NCBI GenBank assembly: GCA_934667625.1
Contig: CAKUMH010000001.1
Location: 1-64,000, forward strand
DNA: 64,000 nucleotides
DNA from: an uncultured Elusimicrobiales bacterium
GTDB lineage: Bacteria > Elusimicrobiota > Elusimicrobia > Elusimicrobiales > Elusimicrobiaceae
Reading direction: 5' to 3'
Shown here: positions 58,285-64,000 of the stretch, piece by piece
Numbering within the stretch: the stretch's first letter is position 1
Layout of the letters: every line of letters starts with the position of its first letter
The notes under the pieces: model-generated
Database searches by the model: none
Told to the model about the DNA's origin: nothing
The model's input: only the letters and a program-made list of their open reading frames with translations
Made by a program: the position numbers and the translations under genes

Positions 58285-58349
58285 CATAAAAAATCACTTT
58301 TGCGGGAAGAACTGTTTGGTAAACCAAACAACCGCAAAAGTGATTTTTA
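58285..58349 (-). terminator. Long inverted repeat terminating gpmI
   Basis: AAAATCACTTTTGCGG and its complement flank an inner GTTTGGT / ACCAAAC hairpin. Runs of A or T at both ends allow termination on the minus strand. Confidence 0.8.
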
Positions 58350-58366
58350 CAATCGGGTATTTCCTG

Positions 58367-59923
58367 CTATTTGCTGACGATTAAGCTCTTGGCCGTCATA
58401 TCGGCAGGCTTTTTTAGACCCATCACGTCCAGCACCGTTACCGCGATGTCGCCCAGGTTGCCCGCGGCGGCCATTTTGGCGTTTTTATGGTCTTTGCTGA
58501 CATACACAAAATCCACCAAGTTGGTGGTGTGCGCGGTTTTGGGCATATTGATTTTATCGTCCCACATTTCTTCGGCGTTGCCGTGGTCAGCCGTGATGAA
58601 CACCGTGTAGCCCTGCTTTAAGGCCGCCTCGGTGACGAGGCCGGTGCATTCGTCCACGACTTCCACCGCTTTTACAACAGATTTAAAATTGCCGGTGTGA
58701 CCGACCATATCGCAGTTGGCGAAGTTGATGACGATGAAATCGTACTTATCAGAGGCGATTTGCTTGAGGGCTTCGTCCTTGACGATATAAGCCTCCATTT
58801 CCGGGTGGTCGGCAAAGGTGGCAGGGTCAAAGCGGCCTTTGATTTCAATGCGGTCTTCGCCTTCGTACGGCTTAATTTGTTTGCCGTTAAAGAAGGACGT
58901 AACGTGTTTGAATTTTTGCGTTTCGGCCAGGCGCAGCTGCTTTAAACCGGCTTTGGAAATCACCTCGCCCAGCAGGTTATTCATGCCGCCGCCTGCAGTC
59001 ATGGACGGCAAGGCGTTGTAGGGGAAGGAATCGTAATATTTCGTCAAACCGCAATAAACGCAGGGCACGCGTTCGCCGCGGGATTTGCCCGGGTAGTTGT
59101 CGTCAATAAACGCGCGGGTGAGCTGGATGGCGCGGTCCTGGCGGAAGTTAAAGAAAATCACGCTGGAACCGGCTTGCATGCCTTTGTAGTCGCCCAGCAC
59201 GGTCGGCGGGATGTATTCGTCCACCATGGGGCCGCCGTCGGGCGTTTTCATGGTTTTGTAATCGGTTTGCACGACTTCTTCGGCCGTATTGCCGTGCAGC
59301 CCTTGGGCACGGACAATCAGGTTGTAGGCCTTGTCGGTCAAGCTCCAGTCTTCGCCGCGGTCCATGGCGTAGTAGCGGCCCTGAATCGTGGCGATTTGGC
59401 CCACGCCGTATTCTTTAATTTTTTCTTCCAGCGTGCGGATAAAACCAATAGAGCTTTGCGGCGGGGTATCGCGACCGTCGGCAAAAAAGTGAATGTAGAC
59501 TTGTTTGACGCCTTTTTCGGCGGCGTATTTCATAATGGCGTGCAAATGGTCTTGGTGCGCGTGGACGCCTTCGTCCTGCACCAGGCCCATAATGTGCAAC
59601 GGCTTGTTGTTTTTGAGGCAGTTGTCAATGCAGGCGGCAAAGGGCGCGGCTTTGAAGAGAGAACCGTCTTCAATCGTGTCTTTTAAGCGTTTGAGTTCCT
59701 GGATGACAATGCGGCCCGCGCCCATGTTGAGGTGGCCGACTTCGGAAGAGCCCATATAGCCCGCCGGAAGGCCCACTTGTTCGCCGGAGGCTTCAATCTG
59801 CGTGTGCGGATATTCGGCCAGGTATTTGGTCATGTTGGGCGTTTTGGCGTTGGTCACCGCGTTGTGCGGGCCCGCCTTGGCGTCGCCCCAGCCGTCTCTA
59901 ATAATTAAAACCACTTTGTTCAT
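58367..59923 (-). CDS. gpmI: 2,3-bisphosphoglycerate-independent phosphoglycerate mutase
   Basis: The Mn2+-dependent glycolytic enzyme interconverts 3- and 2-phosphoglycerate. The 518-residue protein has the metal site IIRDGWGD near the N-terminus and the catalytic serine in GSSEVGHLN (about residues 58-66). HFFADGRDTPP, VFITADHGNAE and KTAHTTNLVDFVYV supply the other metal ligands. It overlaps the exonuclease gene by four bases. Confidence 0.96.
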   Translation of the reverse strand: MNKVVLIIRDGWGDAKAGPHNAVTNAKTPNMTKYLAEYPHTQIEASGEQVGLPAGYMGSSEVGHLNMGAGRIVIQELKRLKDTIEDGSLFKAAPFAACIDNCLKNNKPLHIMGLVQDEGVHAHQDHLHAIMKYAAEKGVKQVYIHFFADGRDTPPQSSIGFIRTLEEKIKEYGVGQIATIQGRYYAMDRGEDWSLTDKAYNLIVRAQGLHGNTAEEVVQTDYKTMKTPDGGPMVDEYIPPTVLGDYKGMQAGSSVIFFNFRQDRAIQLTRAFIDDNYPGKSRGERVPCVYCGLTKYYDSFPYNALPSMTAGGGMNNLLGEVISKAGLKQLRLAETQKFKHVTSFFNGKQIKPYEGEDRIEIKGRFDPATFADHPEMEAYIVKDEALKQIASDKYDFIVINFANCDMVGHTGNFKSVVKAVEVVDECTGLVTEAALKQGYTVFITADHGNAEEMWDDKINMPKTAHTTNLVDFVYVSKDHKNAKMAAAGNLGDIAVTVLDVMGLKKPADMTAKSLIVSK

Positions 59924-60528
59924 TTTACTATCTCCTTATTGGTACGAATTAAATCCTTCCAGCGTTTGCATTGGAACTGGTTTAACTGCTCCAGCGTGCA
60001 GACGCCTTCCTTACTTAATATTGTAAGAAAATAATAGAAAATCTGCTCGGCCATTTTTGTATCGGCCATGGCGCGGTGCCACCCCTGCGGATTAATGCCC
60101 AAATCGGCCGCAATACAACCCAAATTGTTTTTGACAAACTTGCCGCTCTTGCGCGCCAGTTTGAGCGTGTCTATAATGGGATTAGGCGGAAAGTGCAGAC
60201 CGCATTCTTCAAATTCCGCGCGTAAGAAGCTGACGTCAAAATCGGCATTGTGCGCCACAATGACACAGCCGTCCAAAAGGGCCAAGAGCTTGGGCAGCAC
60301 TTCGGCAAAGGTGGGAGCTGTGGCGACCATTTCGTTCGTAATGCCGTGAATGGCAATCACGTCCGGGTGCATAGGCATGCCGGGATTGATGAGGGTGGAA
60401 AATTCCTCCACCGGGCGGCCGCCCTGCGAAACGGAAACGGCGATTTCGCAAATTTTACCGCCGTCCGCCGGGGACAGACCGGTGGTTTCCGTATCCAAAC
60501 AAGCAAATTTAAGTTCGTTTAATTGCAT
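59920..60528 (-). CDS. DnaQ-like 3'-5' exonuclease
   Basis: The 202-residue DEDDh exonuclease has ACLDTETTGLSP (Exo I, first acidic residues), VIVAHNADFDVSFL (Exo II) and HRAMADTKMA (Exo III with His and Asp). It corresponds to a proofreading epsilon-type or PolC-like domain as a separate protein. It starts just after the membrane-protein gene stop and overlaps gpmI by four bases. Confidence 0.9.
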   Translation of the reverse strand: MQLNELKFACLDTETTGLSPADGGKICEIAVSVSQGGRPVEEFSTLINPGMPMHPDVIAIHGITNEMVATAPTFAEVLPKLLALLDGCVIVAHNADFDVSFLRAEFEECGLHFPPNPIIDTLKLARKSGKFVKNNLGCIAADLGINPQGWHRAMADTKMAEQIFYYFLTILSKEGVCTLEQLNQFQCKRWKDLIRTNKEIVK

Positions 60529-60531
60529 AAA

Positions 60532-61245
60532 TTACCACGTTAAATAAAAGCGCAGGCGTACCAAAAAACCCACCAGCGCCGACCCGATTACCCCAATATA
60601 AAAGGCCGCGTGGGAAACGTCCATCAGGCGGATTTTGCGGGCGTACACGCACGCGGCATACCAAACCACCAACAGCACCGCCCAACGCCACCCGGGCAGC
60701 AGCATAATTAAAAAGAAAATGGCGCGCACCATCATTAAGAGCCAGCGTTCGTCAAAGGTGGGGTAATTGGCGCCGTAGCGGTCCTGCTCAATGGAAAAAA
60801 TGAACCAGCCGATGACGCGCGTGGCCGTTACAAGCCCCACACAAAAAATCACCCAGGATTCGGCAAAAGGGTTGCCCGTTTCGTACAAGGCCTTAAACGG
60901 CACGCACAAGAACAAAAATAAAAGGTTGACGAAGGTTTTAACAAAAAAAGTGAGCACATAGCCGTGCCGTATTTTGCCGCCGAACTGGAAGTATTTATCC
61001 GAAAATACGTGAAAGGCGCAGCACATCAAAATACACAGCCAGCCGGGGACGTGGAACAAATCCAAAAACGGCCAGGACATCGTCCAATACCCGTAGCACA
61101 GCAAGAAAGCCCAAAACAAAAAGACGCCCGCATGCAGCACTAGCGCCCGGGGGCGGTTTTCCTGCTCCATTTGGTTAATCGTTTTGTGAAAAAACACGAA
61201 ATCCGTCAAGAAAAAAGCCAAAAACAACCGCCAAAATACAATCAT
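60532..61245 (-). CDS. Integral membrane protein, DUF3307-like
   Basis: The 237-residue protein is polytopic, about seven to eight hydrophobic segments. It begins with FWRLFLAFFLTDFVFFHK, in the manner of DUF3307 proteins (LLLAHFLADF). Histidine and Asp residues recur at helix ends (HVFSDKYFQFGGKIRHG). The role is unknown. It overlaps both its neighbours by a few bases, with the kinase gene upstream. Confidence 0.65.
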   Translation of the reverse strand: MIVFWRLFLAFFLTDFVFFHKTINQMEQENRPRALVLHAGVFLFWAFLLCYGYWTMSWPFLDLFHVPGWLCILMCCAFHVFSDKYFQFGGKIRHGYVLTFFVKTFVNLLFLFLCVPFKALYETGNPFAESWVIFCVGLVTATRVIGWFIFSIEQDRYGANYPTFDERWLLMMVRAIFFLIMLLPGWRWAVLLVVWYAACVYARKIRLMDVSHAAFYIGVIGSALVGFLVRLRFYLTW

Positions 61246-62951
61246 TTAGTCTCCTTGGGCAATGTAACGCAAAAGGTACTCCCCTGCCCGGGGGCGGACG
61301 TAACTTCCAATGTGCCGCCGTGCGCTTCTACAATTTGGCGGCTGATAAACAACCCCAGCCCGTAGCCGGATTTTTCCGGGTGGACCTGATGAAATTTTTT
61401 AAAAAGCCCCTTGATTTCCGTTTCGGTGAGGCCGATACCGCTGTCCGCCACCGACAGGTAGCAGTGCTGGGCGTCCTGCCAGGCGTGCACGCGCACAAAG
61501 CCTTTTTCGGTAAATTTAATGGCGTTGGAAACCAAATTCATCACCACACGCTGGAAAAGTTTCGGGTCGGCAGACAGCGAAGAAACTTCCACCTGGGCGG
61601 AGAGTTCCAGGCCTTTTTCCCGCGCGGAAGGGGCCAGCGTGTCCGTCACGTTTTTGACAAGCGCCTTCAGGTCCACACTTTCTTTGTGGGGCAGCATCAT
61701 GCCGGCTTGCACGCGGGACACGTCCAGCACGTCTTCCAATAGCGCGGATAAATTTTTGGCGGCTTGGCTCATCAATTCCAAGTATTGCTTTTTTTCTTCC
61801 TCGCCGGCTTTGCCGCTTTGCAAAATGTAGAGATATCCCTGCAAACCCATCAGCGGGGCGCGCAAATCGTGCGCGACGGCGCGGAAAACCTGCTCCTTCA
61901 TTTCGCTCACCTGCGCCTGGAGCTGGAGCACTTGGTAATCTTTTAAATCCGCCGTCATTTTATTAAAGGAGGCGATGAGCTGTTTGAATTCCCCCCAACC
62001 GATTTCTTCGTCAATTTTTTCGTCCAAGTTGCCGCGGCTGACCTCTTTGGCCGCCTGTGAAAGGGCACCGATTGGTTCTCCCAAGCGCTCGGCAAAAGTC
62101 AGCGCGCCAAAATACGCCAGAGTGGCAATGGACAAGAGGAACAGGGCGATGATCACGTTGGTATAGTAAATACTGCGGTAGGCCTCGCTTTTGAGCTGCA
62201 AGACCGCCACATACGCCCCCAAAATGGGCGTGGGAGCAAAGGCGCCCACATACGTGTCCTGCGGGGTGTGCAGATTTTTAATCAGACGGCTTTTTGAGGC
62301 AAAGGCCGCTTGGAGAGCGGCGGCATCAAAAGCGGGTTTATACTGGTAATCGCTGGTGTAGATTTTGCCGTCTTGGTCCACAATGTAGATGTGACCCGTT
62401 ACGCCGATACGCTGTTCCTGCACGCGGGATAAAAAGCTGAAAAAACTCATAATTCCGTACAGAAAGTCGCCGTTGGAAAGCGGGTAAATAAATTCGCTAA
62501 TCGGTCTGCCGGACACCACGTCAAAGCTGCTGACGGAGAGGCGAGGCTCTTGGCGAAGCTCCGCCAAAGAAGGGTCGCCTTGCAAGTCCAGCGCCGGGAT
62601 TTGGTTTAACACCTGCTTGTCTCCCGTGCGGTAAAGCTCCTTTCCTTCCTTAGATAAAACCGCCAGCATCAAAAAATCCGGGTTTGCGTTAAGCGTTTCC
62701 TTTAGGAGCGCAGTGGGATTTTTGCGCGCATTTAAAATTTCGGCCAGTTTGGGGGCAAACGCCAGGCGCCAAGACAAATCTTCTATGTGCTGGTTCATGG
62801 AAGACGACACGATTTGCGCCAAATTGGCGTGCGTCTCCAAGATGTTGTCTTTCAAATGCACCTGATAGTAGGCCAAGAGCAACGCCATGGGAATAAGCGG
62901 CATTAACACTACGGCCAAAAACAATTTAAAAAGTTTTGAAAATAAAGACAT
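61242..62951 (-). CDS. Sensor histidine kinase with extracellular sensor and HAMP
   Basis: The 569-residue protein has a first membrane helix (about 8-28), a large periplasmic domain (30-255) of Cache type (GHIYIVDQDGKIYTS), a second helix (260-282), a HAMP domain (285-335), HisKA with His361 in VAHDLRAPL, and HATPase with NLVSNAIKF, DSGIGLT and GYGLGLFISRQI. No response regulator is encoded next to it. It heads the kinase, membrane protein, exonuclease and gpmI transcript. Confidence 0.94.
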   Translation of the reverse strand: MSLFSKLFKLFLAVVLMPLIPMALLLAYYQVHLKDNILETHANLAQIVSSSMNQHIEDLSWRLAFAPKLAEILNARKNPTALLKETLNANPDFLMLAVLSKEGKELYRTGDKQVLNQIPALDLQGDPSLAELRQEPRLSVSSFDVVSGRPISEFIYPLSNGDFLYGIMSFFSFLSRVQEQRIGVTGHIYIVDQDGKIYTSDYQYKPAFDAAALQAAFASKSRLIKNLHTPQDTYVGAFAPTPILGAYVAVLQLKSEAYRSIYYTNVIIALFLLSIATLAYFGALTFAERLGEPIGALSQAAKEVSRGNLDEKIDEEIGWGEFKQLIASFNKMTADLKDYQVLQLQAQVSEMKEQVFRAVAHDLRAPLMGLQGYLYILQSGKAGEEEKKQYLELMSQAAKNLSALLEDVLDVSRVQAGMMLPHKESVDLKALVKNVTDTLAPSAREKGLELSAQVEVSSLSADPKLFQRVVMNLVSNAIKFTEKGFVRVHAWQDAQHCYLSVADSGIGLTETEIKGLFKKFHQVHPEKSGYGLGLFISRQIVEAHGGTLEVTSAPGQGSTFCVTLPKETK

Positions 62952-63015
62952 AATCCACCTTATTATAGATTATATCAATTCAGCACGCGGGGGAACGAAA
63001 AAAATCTTTTTGGGG

Positions 63016-63507
63016 CTAGCGCAGGCGGTACACATTGTCGCCCCAAGCAGAAAGCTGGCCTGTCTTTTCCCCCAAGGAAGCACAAACCTTTTCCCCGGTT
63101 TTGCCGGCTTCGGCTTGGGAAGGATAACACAATTGATAGGTGGGGTAAAAATCAATAGAAAAGCCCGGGCCTTGCCAAAATACAGCGGGGCCTGAATTGG
63201 GGTTGTGCAGGTCCCCCACCGGGGTGTTGTAAATAATGGTTTGGTCTTGTTCGGTACGGGACGTGTAGGGGAAATCAATATCCAGCGTGTCCAAATCGGC
63301 GGTATACTGGCCGTTGGCCATATAATAGACCTGCTTGGCATTTACAATGCTTTTAAGCACGGGCAACACGCGCGCCACGCGGGACTTGCGCACGGCTACT
63401 TCGTATTGGGGCAGCGCAATGGCGGCCAAAATGCCGATGATGAGCACAACAACTAACAACTCAATAAGCGTAAAACCGCCTAAACGGCGCGTAGTAACGT
63501 TTTTCAT
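63016..63507 (-). CDS. Type IV pilin-like protein C
   Basis: The 163-residue prepilin has leader MKNVTTRRLGG and mature FTLIELLVVVLIIGILAAIALPQYE. MANGQYTADLDTLDIDFP matches pilin B's region, and a Cys pair (CYPSQ...VCASLG) sits near the end. It is single, directly upstream of the second kinase gene with about 65 bases between. The start is taken at the ATG with AAGGAAGG. Confidence 0.92.
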   Translation of the reverse strand: MKNVTTRRLGGFTLIELLVVVLIIGILAAIALPQYEVAVRKSRVARVLPVLKSIVNAKQVYYMANGQYTADLDTLDIDFPYTSRTEQDQTIIYNTPVGDLHNPNSGPAVFWQGPGFSIDFYPTYQLCYPSQAEAGKTGEKVCASLGEKTGQLSAWGDNVYRLR

Positions 63508-63584
63508 GACGACCTTCCTTTTTGATAAATTTTGAGCATACTCAAAATTTATCAAAAAAAAAACGATTACAACCCTTTTATATT
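63508..63584 (-). promoter_or_regulatory. Conserved pilin leader with palindrome (copy C)
   Basis: The palindrome is at 63524-63553. Against copy A it has one substitution there and one fewer base in the A-run over about 60 bases. Confidence 0.75.
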
Positions 63585-63619
63585 TCCCCGGCCCAAAAAC
63601 GGCTTTTCAACAAGGAAGA

Positions 63620-63659
63620 GAGGCTGGAACCCTGCGGGCCGCTAGACACTCCTGCATGG
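63620..63659. repeat. Degenerate type A hairpin repeat
   Basis: GAGGCTGGA...ACTCCTGCATGGC, with extra sequence inserted in the loop. Confidence 0.5.
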
Positions 63660-63695
63660 CCCTTATTTAATAAGGGACATAACGACCCAAAAGGT

Positions 63696-63721
63696 AGATT
63701 CTGAAACAAGTTCAGAATGAC
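63696..63721. repeat. Type B hairpin repeat (copy 5)
   Basis: ATTCTGAA / TTCAGAAT stem. Confidence 0.85.
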
Positions 63722-63739
63722 CTCATAATGAAACGGCAA

Positions 63740-63768
63740 GATCCTGGACTACAACACTCCAGGATGAC
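63740..63768. repeat. Type A hairpin repeat (copy 7)
   Basis: ATCCTGGA / TCCAGGAT stem. Confidence 0.85.
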
Positions 63769-63809
63769 AGCAAAACAACAACAGCAAACAACAAAACAAC
63801 ACATGCGGT

Positions 63810-63835
63810 AGATGCTGAATCAAGTTCAGCATGAC
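63810..63835. repeat. Type B hairpin repeat (copy 6)
   Basis: ATGCTGAA / TTCAGCAT stem. Confidence 0.85.
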
Positions 63836-63929
63836 CTTTTTATTTTTTCATTATGGTTGGTTGTTTTTGTCGCCCTTTGCGTTGTTTTTAAAAGGCGGTT
63901 TAAACGGAATAGTATTTTTATTTGTTTGA

Positions 63930-64000
63930 GCCCTTAGGGCGAGTTGTAAAGACTCCCGCCGTTACTGCCTTTTATGGGCAGGAACCCGCTGGTCTTTTTG
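63930..64000. other. Unassigned structured region at the window end
   Basis: A closing stem AAAGAC / GTCTTT encloses TGCC-TTTTAT-GGGCA, preceded by GCCCTTAGGGC. It could be a terminator or a small RNA; no gene is seen. Confidence 0.35.

Overview
The window looks like a chromosomal segment of a Gram-negative, host- or gut-associated anaerobe. The best guess is phylum Elusimicrobiota (family Elusimicrobiaceae). That rests on moderately high GC, an unusually large number of scattered single type IV pilin genes with near-identical leaders, a diderm gene set (Mla lipid transport, lipoproteins), scavenging and fermentative physiology, and a bacterial type A RNase P RNA. The assignment is an inference; a 16S or ribosomal protein tree would settle it. 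No phage, IS element or CRISPR array is visible. Almost all of the sequence is dense, mostly minus-strand housekeeping operons.

Layout. 0-11 kb: a truncated hflX end, a secreted trypsin-like protease, plsY-gpsA, an HU protein, a minus-strand operon (degenerate P1B-like ATPase, queF, PrcB-like anchored protein) and ileS-lspA-TPR lipoprotein. 11-18.6 kb: DtxR/MntR regulator, gdhA, pilin A, a dicarboxylate/amino-acid symporter, rnhA, rnpB, a histidine kinase, tsaC and rsmI. 18.7-23.8 kb: two tandem YfcC-type carriers, then a sodium:solute symporter overlapping thiamine pyrophosphokinase. 23.9-36.4 kb: two exported proteins of unknown role, tRNA-Lys/tRNA-Glu, ridA, malQ and a sugar nucleotidyltransferase, a three-gene alkylation-repair run (alkA, ogt and a second MGMT-type gene), a TPR protein, rimI-tsaB-tsaE, a membrane-anchored glycogen-binding-like protein, a radical SAM protein and tRNA-Ser. 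36.4-39 kb: intergenic hairpin repeats and a pilin cluster with a strongly promoted, probably major, pilin. 39-53.5 kb: marC, a ClC channel, add, cysS, ispDF, PIN-TRAM, radA, mlaD-mlaF-mlaE, alr and dnaB. 53.8-64 kb: a POT peptide transporter, rpsF-ssb-rpsR-rplI, pilin B, gpmI, a DnaQ-like exonuclease, a second histidine kinase, pilin C and more hairpin repeats.

Physiology. Peptide (POT), dicarboxylate/amino-acid (DAACS, YfcC) and sodium-coupled uptake, glutamate dehydrogenase, RidA and adenosine deaminase fit an amino-acid-scavenging life. malQ, the nucleotidyltransferase and the glycogen-binding-like protein suggest a polysaccharide store. Three genes of the tRNA t6A pathway (tsaC, tsaB, tsaE) are present.

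The most unusual material is around the pilins. Three dispersed pilin genes (A, B, C) share a 5' untranslated block with a 30-nt palindrome just before the ribosome binding site, better conserved than the coding sequence that follows. Each lies next to short hairpin repeats whose stems carry compensatory base changes. The probable major pilin instead has a near-consensus promoter and a stem-loop at its predicted mRNA 5' end. Other points of note are a P-type ATPase lacking three signature motifs, an MCE protein with a barrel-like C-terminal half, an RNase HI with a clamp-binding-like tail, a tRNA-Ser 3'-end direct repeat that looks like an attachment-site scar, and a secreted protein with a His-rich nuclease-like pattern.
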